From Nocardiopsis mwathae (lineage in GTDB: Bacteria; Actinomycetota; Actinomycetes; Streptosporangiales; Streptosporangiaceae), in NCBI RefSeq assembly GCF_014201195.1, contig NZ_JACHDS010000001.1, forward strand, positions 310,001 to 374,000: 64,000 bases of DNA, in the 5' to 3' direction. A program made the position numbers and the translations under genes. Position 1 is the first letter of the stretch. The number at the start of each line of letters is the position of its first letter. Positions 56,700-64,000 of this stretch are shown in pieces. A model generated the notes under the pieces. That model saw only the letters and a list, made by a program, of their open reading frames with translations. It was not told the DNA's origin and did no database searches.

Positions 56700-58802
56700 T
56701 CAGATCTTCAGGGGCGGGTGCAGGTCCTTCATGGACCAGGTCCGTCGTCGTTCCACCGACATCCAGCTCAGCACCAGCGCGCCCACCAGGTAGGCGGTGA
56801 GCACCCGGACGGCCTCCCACACCGCGGTGAGCTCGCCGCCGCTGATCAGGTGGCGCAGCGCCTCCACCACGTGGCTCATCGGCAGGTACGGGCCGACCTC
56901 CCGGAAGAAGACCGGGCTGGTCTCGATCGGGTAGGTGCCGCCCGCCGAGGTCAGCTGCAGCATCAGCAGGACCAGGGCCACCCCCTTGCCGACCGCGCCG
57001 AACCGGGCGACGAGGAAGTGCACGACGGCGGTGAAGGCCCCCGCGGCCAGCACGAGCACGCCGACCACGCCGGGCCAGTGCCGTGCCTGCAGGCCCAGGC
57101 CGAGGTGCAGCACCCCCAGCATCAGCACGACCTGGGCGGTGGCGATGGCGAACCCCGGCAGCCACCCGGCCAGCGCGATCCGCCAGGACGGCGCGGTGGA
57201 CGCCAGCCCGCGCCCGCTCAGCGGCGGCAGCACGATGTAGATGACCATGGCGCCGACCCACAGTGACAGCGCGATGAAGAACGGGGCGAACCCGGTGCCG
57301 TAGTCCGGGGCCTCGTTGTCGATGGTAGAGCTGAGCCGCACCGGTTCGCTCATCATGTTCCCGCGGTCGCGCCGGTCGGCGGCGTCGAACGTGGGGATGT
57401 CGTCCGCGCCCTCGACCAGGCCGTCGGCCAGCTCGTGCGCGCCGTCCCGCAGCTCGCCGATCCCCTCGTCGAGGTCGCCCGCGCCGGAGTGCAGGTCGCG
57501 GATGCCCTCGTCCAGGTCCTTGGCGCCGCTGTCCGCGCTCGCCAGGCCGTCGCGCAGGTCGCGGCTGCCCCGGGCGATGTCGGCGAGCGCCGCGTCCAGT
57601 GCGTCGACCTTGTCCCGGGCCGCCTCGGCGTCGTCGGCCAGAGTCGGCGCATCCCGCGCGAGCGCGGAGGCGAGCGCGGCGACGCGGTCGGCCTTCCGCT
57701 TCACATCGGCGATCTGCCCGCCGCTGTCCCGGACGAAGGCGTTGAGCCGTACCGCCCGTTCGGCGACCTGCCGCGCCTCGGTGAGCAGCGTGTGCAGTTC
57801 GGGGTCGTCCTGTTCCAGGTCCGGGTGGGCGGCCAGGTGGTCGCGGAGCCGGTCGCGGATGCCCTCGGCCCGGACCACCCCCTGGGCGCAGCAGTCCGGC
57901 AGCCGCCCCAGCGCGGCGGACAGGGTGGAGGCCGCGGTGGCCACGGAGCGGGCCGTCGACTCGATCGCCGGAGTGTCGGTGCGCAGGACGGGGACCCACT
58001 CGTCGGCCAGTGTGTCGAGCCGGGCCGTGGCGTCGGCGACCTCCCCGGAGACGGCGGTGGCTCCGTCGGCCAGTTCCCGGGAACCGTCGTAGAGGTCGCC
58101 GATGCCCGAGCCGAGCTCGTCCGCCCCCTCCTCTGCGTCGCCGAGCCCGTCGTGCAGCCGCCGGGAGCCGTCCTTGGCGTCGTCGGTGCCGTCGGCGAGC
58201 CGCCCGGCGCCGTCGGCGGCCTCCTCGGTCTCATCGTGGATGTCGTTGAAGCCGAGGAACATCCGCTCCAGGTAGTCCTCGGTGGCGGTCCGCCCCGCCG
58301 CGGACTGGATCTCCTTGAACGCCGCGGCGAGCAGTTCGCGGACGATGTAGCTGTTGGCGTCGTTGTAGTGCGCCCGCAGCCGCGCGGGGATGGGCAGCGC
58401 CTCCTCGTCGGACGGCGTGGCCAGGTCGGCGCTGAAGTCGTGGGGGATGGTGAGGGAGACGTAGTAGCGGCCCGCGGCCACGCCGTCGGCGGCCTCGTCG
58501 GCCTCGACGAGGTGCCAGTCGAGGTCACCGCGCCGCAGGAGTTCGTCGGTGAGGTCGTCGCCGGCCCGCAGCTCCTCGCCGTCGGCGGTGGCGGGTTCGT
58601 CCTCGTTGACCAGGGCCACCGGCAGGCTGCTCATCCTCCCGAAGGGGTCCCAGAACGCCCACAGGTACAGGCCCGAGTAGAGGAGCGGGACGAGGGCGAG
58701 CGCGATGAGCGCCGCCAGGGGCAGCGGGGCGCGGAAGAAGGACCGCACCGAGAGCCACGCGATGCGCAGGGTGGGCAGGAGGCGGAGCCGGGGCCGCGTC
58801 AT
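56700..58802 (-). CDS. YhgE/Pip-family ABC-type permease 1
   Basis: 700 residues. N-terminal TM helix (PLPLAALIALALVPLLYSGL), large extracellular region of repeated helices with DG-rich motifs (DGAGRLADGTDDAKDGSRRL, DGSRELADGATAV), then a C-terminal five- or six-TM ABC-2-type domain (GFAPFFIALSLWVGAMVIYI, LVLLMLQLTSAGGTYPIETS, YLPMSHVVEALRHLISGG). YhgE/Pip proteins include phage-infection proteins and cell-envelope exporters of the RND-like or ESX-associated type. Overlaps its ATPase gene (ATGA). It is clearly homologous to the permease at 60491-62617 but diverged, most in the extracellular part. Confidence 0.9.
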   Translation of the reverse strand: MTRPRLRLLPTLRIAWLSVRSFFRAPLPLAALIALALVPLLYSGLYLWAFWDPFGRMSSLPVALVNEDEPATADGEELRAGDDLTDELLRRGDLDWHLVEADEAADGVAAGRYYVSLTIPHDFSADLATPSDEEALPIPARLRAHYNDANSYIVRELLAAAFKEIQSAAGRTATEDYLERMFLGFNDIHDETEEAADGAGRLADGTDDAKDGSRRLHDGLGDAEEGADELGSGIGDLYDGSRELADGATAVSGEVADATARLDTLADEWVPVLRTDTPAIESTARSVATAASTLSAALGRLPDCCAQGVVRAEGIRDRLRDHLAAHPDLEQDDPELHTLLTEARQVAERAVRLNAFVRDSGGQIADVKRKADRVAALASALARDAPTLADDAEAARDKVDALDAALADIARGSRDLRDGLASADSGAKDLDEGIRDLHSGAGDLDEGIGELRDGAHELADGLVEGADDIPTFDAADRRDRGNMMSEPVRLSSTIDNEAPDYGTGFAPFFIALSLWVGAMVIYIVLPPLSGRGLASTAPSWRIALAGWLPGFAIATAQVVLMLGVLHLGLGLQARHWPGVVGVLVLAAGAFTAVVHFLVARFGAVGKGVALVLLMLQLTSAGGTYPIETSPVFFREVGPYLPMSHVVEALRHLISGGELTAVWEAVRVLTAYLVGALVLSWMSVERRRTWSMKDLHPPLKI

Positions 58803-59563
58803 GCGTCGCCCTCCGGTTCTGTCCGCTCGGGCAAGCGGTGCCGTCCGACGTGCCCGGTGTCGAGGGGCAGGACACGGGTGTCGCCGCCGCTGTGGCGCCC
58901 GCGCGGCCGGTCCCCATCGGGTCGGGTGAGGGGGATGAGGGTGGTGTCGGTGGGGGTGCAGGTGGGGTCGGTTGTGGTGGTGATGATGGTGAGGCCGTGG
59001 TGGGCGAGGTCGGTGAGGGTGTGCCAGAGGTGGGTGCGGTGGGTGGGGGAGAGGCCGTTGTCGATGTTGTCGATGAGGAGGAGGCGGGGTTCGTCGATGA
59101 GTGCGAGGGCGATGCCGAGGCGGGTTTTCTCGTTGGCGGTGAGGTCGGAGATGAGGCGGGTGGTGTCGAGGTCGGCGAGGCCGGCGTGGGTGAGTGCGGT
59201 GTCGGTGAGGGTGGTGTTGGCGGGGCGGAGGCGGAGGTAGTGGCGTTCGGTGAGGTGTTCGTGGACGCGGAGGTGGTTGTCGAGGTCGTTGACGCCGGGG
59301 GTGTGGGCGAGGGCGGCGATGTGGCGGATGGTGCGGGCTTTTTTGGGGTGGGGGTGGCCGTCGATGGTGAGGGTGCCGCTGGTGGGGGTCATGCGGGCGG
59401 CGAGGGTGAGCAGGAGTGCGGTGCGGCCGGTGCCGGAGTCGGCGTGGAAGGTGGTGATGGTGCCGGGGTGGGCGGTGAAGGTGATGTCGGTGTAGACGGT
59501 GCCTTGGCGGGTGTGTAGTTCGAGGTGGTCGGCTTCGACTCTGGCTCCTGTGGCCCGACGCAT
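58799..59563 (-). CDS. Degenerate ABC-type ATPase 1
   Basis: 254 residues. ABC fold, but key residues differ from the consensus: Walker A reads HADSGTGRTALL (Arg in place of Lys), signature LTANEKTRLG in place of LSGGQ, and Walker B RLLLIDNIDNG with Asn in place of the catalytic Glu. The first about 215 residues match ATPase 2 exactly; only the last about 40 (an Arg/Gly/Asp-rich tail) differ. The composition is unusual, rich in Thr, His and Leu, from a coding strand very rich in C. Likely an energising or merely regulatory partner of the adjacent YhgE permease; hydrolysis activity is doubtful. Confidence 0.85.
   Translation of the reverse strand: MRRATGARVEADHLELHTRQGTVYTDITFTAHPGTITTFHADSGTGRTALLLTLAARMTPTSGTLTIDGHPHPKKARTIRHIAALAHTPGVNDLDNHLRVHEHLTERHYLRLRPANTTLTDTALTHAGLADLDTTRLISDLTANEKTRLGIALALIDEPRLLLIDNIDNGLSPTHRTHLWHTLTDLAHHGLTIITTTTDPTCTPTDTTLIPLTRPDGDRPRGRHSGGDTRVLPLDTGHVGRHRLPERTEPEGDA
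58917..59563. repeat. 647-bp direct repeat, copy A (ATPase gene)
   Basis: Matches 62768-63414 at a constant offset of 3851 bp without indels; I found no difference in the parts compared by eye, in several reading frames. The block ends exactly at the ATG of each gene and stops inside codon 216. Flanking sequence differs at once on both sides. Confidence 0.9.
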
Positions 59564-59704
59564 GCCTGCCCCCTCTCACCCCGCTTCGTGCGTCCGTGCC
59601 TGACACGTGGTCGGGGCGGCGCGGCCCGGCCGACCCCGATTCGAGCTTCGAACTCCGACGTAGCGGCACACAACGCGCCACGCGTGGATTTGGGGAAGTG
59701 CGTA

Positions 59705-59745
59705 CCGATAAGGCCATGGTCCGTGATGGACCATGGCCTTATCGG
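59705..59745. terminator. 18-bp perfect hairpin between TetR and ABC genes
   Basis: Arms 59705-59722 and 59728-59745 (half-site CCGATAAGGCCATGGTCC) with a 5-nt loop GTGAT. It lies upstream of the ATPase 1 gene and downstream of the TetR stop, so it may be a second terminator or a palindromic regulatory site for the ATPase 1 promoter. Confidence 0.6.
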
Positions 59746-59752
59746 GTGGAGG

Positions 59753-59802
59753 CGCGCCGTGTGCTCCCGGCCGCCGCAGGGCCGCCGGGAGCACACGGCG
59801 CG
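59753..59802. terminator. 19-bp perfect terminator hairpin after the TetR gene
   Basis: Arms 59753-59771 and 59784-59802 (CGCGCCGTGTGCTCCCGGC and complement) around a 12-nt loop, starting 13 bp after the TetR stop on the minus strand. Strong candidate terminator. Confidence 0.8.
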
Positions 59803-59815
59803 GTGGTCGGGGCGT

Positions 59816-60394
59816 CTAGGTGGTGAGGAAGCCGTCGATCAGCCGGACCAGCGTCGCGTGGATCTCCTCCACGGGGCGCTCCGGCTGCAGGGTGCGCCAG
59901 TCCAGGGCGACGGTCAGGACCATGCCGAACAGGCCGGAGGCCGCCACGCCGATGTCGAGGTCGCCGGGGAGATCCCCTTCGGCGACCAGGTCCTCCAGCA
60001 GCCCGGAGATGACGCCGATCGCCCCGCTGCGGATCTGGCGGACCGTGTCGTACCAGCTCTGCCGGGTCCGCCAGGCCTCCGCCATCAGCAGCCGGGCCAG
60101 CGACTCATGGGTACCGATGAACTCCAGCTCGGTGCGCAGCACATTGGCCAGCGCCTCGCGCGGCGGCCCGACCGCGGCCACGTTCAGGTGGTCGGTGAGC
60201 CGCTGCACGCCCCACTCCATGAGCGCGCGGTACAGCTCCGCCTTGCCGGAGAAGTTGTAGTAGACCGTCCCCTTGGCGACTCCGGCGCGCTCGGCGATCT
60301 GGTCCACGGACGTGGCGCCGAAGCCCTGTTCGGAGATCAGTGTGACCGCCGCCTCGAACAGGCGCCGGCGGGTCGCCTCGCGCCGCGTGCTCAT
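59816..60394 (-). CDS. TetR-family regulator
   Basis: 192 residues from ATG 60394 (GGAG 6 nt upstream). Helix-turn-helix at about 20-50: TRRRLFEAAVTLISEQGFGA, TSVDQIAERAGVAKGTVYYN, FSGKAELYRALMEWG. The C-terminal part is a ligand-binding TetR_C domain (LTDHLNVAAVGPPREALANV ... LIDGFLTT). It lies between two ATPase/permease pairs on the same strand and probably represses them. A palindromic operator that fits this family overlaps the promoter of ATPase 2 at 63435. Confidence 0.92.
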   Translation of the reverse strand: MSTRREATRRRLFEAAVTLISEQGFGATSVDQIAERAGVAKGTVYYNFSGKAELYRALMEWGVQRLTDHLNVAAVGPPREALANVLRTELEFIGTHESLARLLMAEAWRTRQSWYDTVRQIRSGAIGVISGLLEDLVAEGDLPGDLDIGVAASGLFGMVLTVALDWRTLQPERPVEEIHATLVRLIDGFLTT

Positions 60395-60490
60395 GGGCCG
60401 CTCCTGGTGGGATGGGGGATGTAGCGCGGTACCCATTATCGGTTCTCCCGTCTGGGGCGGCCGCACACGCGGCCGCCCCGTTGCGTCGGA

Positions 60491-62617
60491 TCAGACTTTC
60501 AGCGCCGGGTGGAGGTCCTTCATGGTCCACATCCGCTTGCGCGACACCGCGAACCACGTCAGCGCCAGTGCCCCGACGAGGTAGGCGGCGAGCACCCCGC
60601 AGGCGGTCCACACGGCGCCCAGGTCGCCTCCGCTGATGAGGATGCGCAGCGCCTGCACCACGTGGCTCATCGGCAGGTAGGGGGCGATGGCCTGGAAGAA
60701 GCCCGGGCTGGTCTCGATCGGGTAGGTGCCCCCGGCCGAGGTGAGCTGGAGCATCAGCAGTACCAGCGACACGATCCGCCCGGCCGTCCCGAACTGCACG
60801 GACGCCCATTGCACGACGGCGCAGTAGGCGCCGACGGTCAGCACGAGCAGGCCGATCACGCCGCCCCAGCGCGCCGCCTCCAGACCGAGCAGCAGGTGCA
60901 GGGCGGACATCATCACCAGCACCTGGGCGATGCCGATGGCCACGGGCGGCAGCCACCCGGCCAGCGCGACCCGCCACGAGGGCGCGGTTCCGGCCAGGCC
61001 GCGCTTGGAGACGGCCGGCAGCACCATGAAGGTCATCATCGCGCCGACCCACAGCGACAGGGCGACGAAGAACGGGGCGAACCCGGTGCCGTACTGCGGC
61101 GCCTCGTTGTCGATGCTGTCGCTGAGCCGCACCGGCTTGCTCATCATGTCGCCGCTGGTGTCGCGCTCGCCGTCGTCGAACGTCGGGATCGCCTCGGCGC
61201 CCTCCTCCAGGCCGTCGGCGAGCTCGTGCTGGCCGTCCTTGATCTTGCCGATGCCCTCGTCGAGGTCACCGGCGCCGGAGTGCAGCAGTCCGATACCGGT
61301 GTCGAGGTCCTTGATGCCGGTGTTGGCCTTCTTCAGCCCGTCGCGCAGGTCGCGGTTGCCCTTGGCGAGGTCGGCGAGGCCGTCGTTGAGGTCGTTGACC
61401 TTGTCGACGGCGTCCTCGGCCTTGTCGATGTAGTCGTCGGCGTCCCCGGCCGCCTCGGAGACCTTGTGCGCGTCCTTGCTGAGCTTGTCGGCCTTGGACT
61501 GGATCTGGTCGATCTTGTCCTTGTCGACCTCGACGGTGCCGCCGGAGCCCCCGCTGCCGCCGGAGCCCCCGGCGCGGTCGGCGAGCTTCTTGCCGTCGGT
61601 GAGTAGGGCGTAGAGCTGCGGGTCGCTCTGCTGCAGGTCGGGGTTGGCGTCCAGGTAGGACTGGAAGTCGGTGGGGGTCTTCGTCGCGCCCGCCTGCGCC
61701 TTGGGCAGGTTCGGGAGGTGGTCCTCCGGGTGGGCGACGGCGTCGGCGAGGTCGCTGATCTCGTCAGCCGTGTCCTTGACCTTCGGCGCATCGTTCCGGA
61801 TGACCGGGATCCACTCGTCGGCGGCGTCGTTGAGCTTGTCGGTCTTCTCCGCCACCTCCTTGGAGGCCTTGGTGGCGCCGGTGGCGAGCTTCTTGGACCC
61901 GTCGTAGAGCTCCCCGATGCCGTCGCGCAGCTGGGACGAGCCGTCCTTGGCGTCGCCCAGGTTGGTGTAGAGCTTGCCGGAGCCGTCCTTGGCGTCGTCG
62001 GTGCCGTCGGCGAGCTGCCCGGCGCCGTCGGCGGCCTCCTCGGTCTTGTCCTGGATGTCGTTGAAGCCGAGGAACATCGAGTCGAGGTACTTGCCGGTCG
62101 CGCTCTTGCCGGCCGCGGCCTGGATCTCCTTGAACGCCGATCCCATGAGCTGGCGGACGATGTAGCTGTTGGCGTCGTTGTAGTGCGCCTCCAGCATGGC
62201 CGGCACCGGGTCGGCCTCGTCCTCGGAGGGAGAGGCCAGGTTGGCGCTGAAGTCGTGGGGGATGGTGAGGGAGACGTAGTAGCGGCCCGTGGCCACGCCG
62301 TCGGCGGCCTCGTCGGCGTCGACGAGCCGCCAGTCGAGGTCGCCGCCCTCCAGGAGTTCGTCGGTGATGTCCTGGCCGGCGTGGGTCTCCTCGCCGTCGA
62401 CGGTGACCGGTTCGTCCTCGTTGACCAGGGCCACCGGCAGGTTGTCCATCTTGCCGAAGGGGTCCCAGAACGACGCCAGGTACAGCCCGGAGTACAGCAG
62501 CGGGATGAGCGCCAGTGCGGCCAGGGCGGCGACCGGCAGTGGTGAGCGGAAGAAGGACCGCACCGAGAGCCCGCCGAGCCGCAGTGCCGGCAGTATCCGG
62601 ACCTTCGGGAGCTTCAC
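60491..62617 (-). CDS. YhgE/Pip-family ABC-type permease 2
   Basis: 708 residues from GTG 62617, overlapping the ATPase 2 stop (GTGA). Same plan as the first permease: TM helix (PVAALAALALIPLLYSGLYL), extracellular helical/coiled region with DG repeats and a flexible GGSGGSGGSGG linker (around 355-366) followed by KDKIDQIQSKADKLSKDA, and a C-terminal membrane domain (GFAPFFVALSLWVGAMMTFM, LVLLMLQLTSAGGTYPIETS). The extracellular part is more Lys-rich than in permease 1 and has the Gly-Ser linker, so the two probably handle different substrates. Confidence 0.9.
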   Translation of the reverse strand: MKLPKVRILPALRLGGLSVRSFFRSPLPVAALAALALIPLLYSGLYLASFWDPFGKMDNLPVALVNEDEPVTVDGEETHAGQDITDELLEGGDLDWRLVDADEAADGVATGRYYVSLTIPHDFSANLASPSEDEADPVPAMLEAHYNDANSYIVRQLMGSAFKEIQAAAGKSATGKYLDSMFLGFNDIQDKTEEAADGAGQLADGTDDAKDGSGKLYTNLGDAKDGSSQLRDGIGELYDGSKKLATGATKASKEVAEKTDKLNDAADEWIPVIRNDAPKVKDTADEISDLADAVAHPEDHLPNLPKAQAGATKTPTDFQSYLDANPDLQQSDPQLYALLTDGKKLADRAGGSGGSGGSGGTVEVDKDKIDQIQSKADKLSKDAHKVSEAAGDADDYIDKAEDAVDKVNDLNDGLADLAKGNRDLRDGLKKANTGIKDLDTGIGLLHSGAGDLDEGIGKIKDGQHELADGLEEGAEAIPTFDDGERDTSGDMMSKPVRLSDSIDNEAPQYGTGFAPFFVALSLWVGAMMTFMVLPAVSKRGLAGTAPSWRVALAGWLPPVAIGIAQVLVMMSALHLLLGLEAARWGGVIGLLVLTVGAYCAVVQWASVQFGTAGRIVSLVLLMLQLTSAGGTYPIETSPGFFQAIAPYLPMSHVVQALRILISGGDLGAVWTACGVLAAYLVGALALTWFAVSRKRMWTMKDLHPALKV

Positions 62618-63414
62618 GCGTTCTTCTCCTTCGTCTTCTTCTCGTCGTCGCCCGTGCCCGACCCGTTGCGCCGTCCCTCGCCCTTGCCCTCGCCCCGGCC
62701 CAGCAGCCCGGCCAGGCTCAGCCTCCGGTGTCGCCCTCGCGGGAGGGGCGGCGGGACGTATTCGTTCTCGGGTCGGGTGAGGGGGATGAGGGTGGTGTCG
62801 GTGGGGGTGCAGGTGGGGTCGGTTGTGGTGGTGATGATGGTGAGGCCGTGGTGGGCGAGGTCGGTGAGGGTGTGCCAGAGGTGGGTGCGGTGGGTGGGGG
62901 AGAGGCCGTTGTCGATGTTGTCGATGAGGAGGAGGCGGGGTTCGTCGATGAGTGCGAGGGCGATGCCGAGGCGGGTTTTCTCGTTGGCGGTGAGGTCGGA
63001 GATGAGGCGGGTGGTGTCGAGGTCGGCGAGGCCGGCGTGGGTGAGTGCGGTGTCGGTGAGGGTGGTGTTGGCGGGGCGGAGGCGGAGGTAGTGGCGTTCG
63101 GTGAGGTGTTCGTGGACGCGGAGGTGGTTGTCGAGGTCGTTGACGCCGGGGGTGTGGGCGAGGGCGGCGATGTGGCGGATGGTGCGGGCTTTTTTGGGGT
63201 GGGGGTGGCCGTCGATGGTGAGGGTGCCGCTGGTGGGGGTCATGCGGGCGGCGAGGGTGAGCAGGAGTGCGGTGCGGCCGGTGCCGGAGTCGGCGTGGAA
63301 GGTGGTGATGGTGCCGGGGTGGGCGGTGAAGGTGATGTCGGTGTAGACGGTGCCTTGGCGGGTGTGTAGTTCGAGGTGGTCGGCTTCGACTCTGGCTCCT
63401 GTGGCCCGACGCAT
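62614..63414 (-). CDS. Degenerate ABC-type ATPase 2
   Basis: 266 residues. Identical to ATPase 1 over about 215 residues, including the altered Walker A (GTGRTALL), signature (LTANEKTRLG) and Walker B (LIDNIDNG). The C-terminal tail differs: PENEYVPPPLPRGRHRRLSL, Gly/Arg-rich, ending in DDEKKTKEKNA. Coupled to permease 2 by a GTGA overlap. A strong TetR operator lies upstream. Confidence 0.86.
   Translation of the reverse strand: MRRATGARVEADHLELHTRQGTVYTDITFTAHPGTITTFHADSGTGRTALLLTLAARMTPTSGTLTIDGHPHPKKARTIRHIAALAHTPGVNDLDNHLRVHEHLTERHYLRLRPANTTLTDTALTHAGLADLDTTRLISDLTANEKTRLGIALALIDEPRLLLIDNIDNGLSPTHRTHLWHTLTDLAHHGLTIITTTTDPTCTPTDTTLIPLTRPENEYVPPPLPRGRHRRLSLAGLLGRGEGKGEGRRNGSGTGDDEKKTKEKNA
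62768..63414. repeat. 647-bp direct repeat, copy B (ATPase gene)
   Basis: Partner of 58917-59563. The plus strand is extremely G-rich and C-poor throughout the block, which gives a strong local GC skew. Confidence 0.9.
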
Positions 63415-63434
63415 CCCCAGCTCCCATTCACGTA

Positions 63435-63458
63435 TTTGAACTGACCAGTCAGTTCAAA
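63435..63458. promoter_or_regulatory. TetR-type operator upstream of the ATPase/permease operon
   Basis: Palindrome TTTGAACTGAC-CA-GTCAGTTCAAA with 11-bp perfect arms, 21 bp upstream of the ATPase 2 start. On the minus strand TTGAAC can serve as the -35 box and TACGTG, 17 bp further on, as the -10 box, so a bound repressor would overlap the promoter. The TetR protein encoded at 59816-60394 is the obvious candidate. Confidence 0.8.
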
Positions 63459-63664
63459 AATAGTACGCACGAGAACCCGTTCGTGGCGCCCGCAAACGTG
63501 GGTTGGGACACAGTTCTGCCTACAGGGAGGGGAGTGCGAGCACGGCACGACCGCCTGACCGCAGCAGATGGCTGAAATCGGCCAATTTCGTGGGATGTGT
63601 TCCCCCGGTGGGGGCAGGAGGCATAGCGTCGGCTCCATCCCCCTGCGATCGGAGGAGCCCAGCC

Positions 63665-64000
63665 ATGCCTCGTCAGCGCCCGGCCGCGCTCGACTCCCCG
63701 CTCACCAAGCGGGCCCTGAAGATCATGTCGCGCGTGAACGCCTTCGCCTACCGGGCCACCGACGGCTACGTCGGCGGCAGGCTCCCCGCGCACAGCGGCG
63801 CCCCCGACGGCATCCCCGTGTGCCTGCTGACGACCCGCGGGCGCAAGACCGGGCGGCTGCGCACCGCTCCGCTGCTCTACCTGAGCGACCCCGGCTCCGA
63901 GGGTGAGCGCGTGGTCGTCGTCGCCTCCCAGGGCGGGATGGAGCGGCACCCCCTGTGGTTCCGCAACATCCTCGCGGAGCCCACCGTCATCGTGCAGACC
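63665..64000 (+). CDS. Ddn-family F420-dependent nitroreductase, N-terminal part
   Basis: 112 codons present; runs off the right edge. Starts at ATG 63665 behind GGAGG (GATCGGAGGAGCCC). Text LLTTRGRKTGRLRTAPLLYL and VVVASQGGMERHPLWFRNIL is typical of deazaflavin (F420)-dependent nitroreductases (DUF385), including the PLWFxN cofactor motif. Reduces quinones or nitro compounds with F420H2. Divergent from the ATPase 2 operon; may share its promoter region. Confidence 0.9.
   Translation, partial: MPRQRPAALDSPLTKRALKIMSRVNAFAYRATDGYVGGRLPAHSGAPDGIPVCLLTTRGRKTGRLRTAPLLYLSDPGSEGERVVVVASQGGMERHPLWFRNILAEPTVIVQT

Noticed and set aside
58838-59518. Plus-strand Gly/Glu/Val-rich protein opposite the ATPase
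   Set aside because: Low-complexity shadow caused by the strand skew; the same frame occurs in the second copy for the same reason.
60491-63427. A single 978-codon frame joining ATPase 2 region and permease 2
   Set aside because: The first 270 codons read the ATPase region in the wrong frame (His/Pro/Arg-rich nonsense); the real genes overlap by GTGA at 62614-62617.

Overview
The window is high-GC actinomycete chromosome. A complete conservon, GTG starts, Xre/DUF397 pairs, HelR with a rifamycin-associated element, sterol side-chain catabolism genes and a DprE2-like reductase all fit a Nocardiopsaceae-type organism (Nocardiopsis/Streptomonospora). That placement is inferred from gene content. 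No rRNA, tRNA or CRISPR array was seen.

Region 1 (1-5.6 kb): tripartite tricarboxylate transporter tctCBA (minus strand, tctA cut by the window edge), divergent from a CitA/DcuS-type sensor kinase and its response regulator; then a small membrane protein and a DUF1707 protein. Region 2 (5.7-14.7 kb): a DprE2-like reductase, an FMN-dependent nitronate monooxygenase-like enzyme with a KstR-like box upstream, an MpaB/DUF2236 oxygenase, a conservon (cvnABCD) and a VanZ-RDD membrane protein. Region 3 (14.7-23.5 kb): a compact sterol side-chain degradation module: EchA19-like hydratase, FadD, DUF35 protein, Ltp4-like and Ltp3-like thiolase-fold proteins, and one 934-residue protein that joins a FadD19-like acyl-CoA ligase to a CYP125-like P450. 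These last two normally catalyse consecutive steps as separate proteins. This fusion is the most striking object in the window.

Region 4 (23.9-36.8 kb): a secreted double-LamG protein, then a 2450-residue secreted RHS/YD-repeat polymorphic toxin with a lysine/tyrosine-rich repeat, a hydrophobic segment, a HINT autoprotease and a C-terminal ParB-like toxin tip. Two low-GC presumptive immunity genes follow, then a lipoprotein. Region 5 (37-50 kb): an isolated hemC paralogue, a three-gene hypothetical operon, an Xre/DUF397 pair, HelR with its RAE, a membrane-anchored hydrolase, an OmpA-domain lipoprotein, a DUF998 protein, a complete IS630 element abutting a 160-bp MITE, and a hypothetical protein. 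Region 6 (50-55.3 kb): a three-gene mini-cluster (methyltransferase, KS-AT-ACP polyketide synthase, styrene-monooxygenase-like flavoprotein). Region 7 (55.3-64 kb): a DUF3592 protein, a hypothetical protein, two tandem ABC ATPase + YhgE/Pip permease pairs around a TetR regulator, and the start of an F420-dependent (Ddn-type) nitroreductase. The two ATPase genes share a 647-bp block that looks identical and carry altered Walker motifs.

Across the window there is a dispersed family of long hairpins (6485, 17298 and 40847, plus a relative at 55233) at gene ends, and two 46-bp zero-loop palindromes, one of them inside the cvnA coding sequence.
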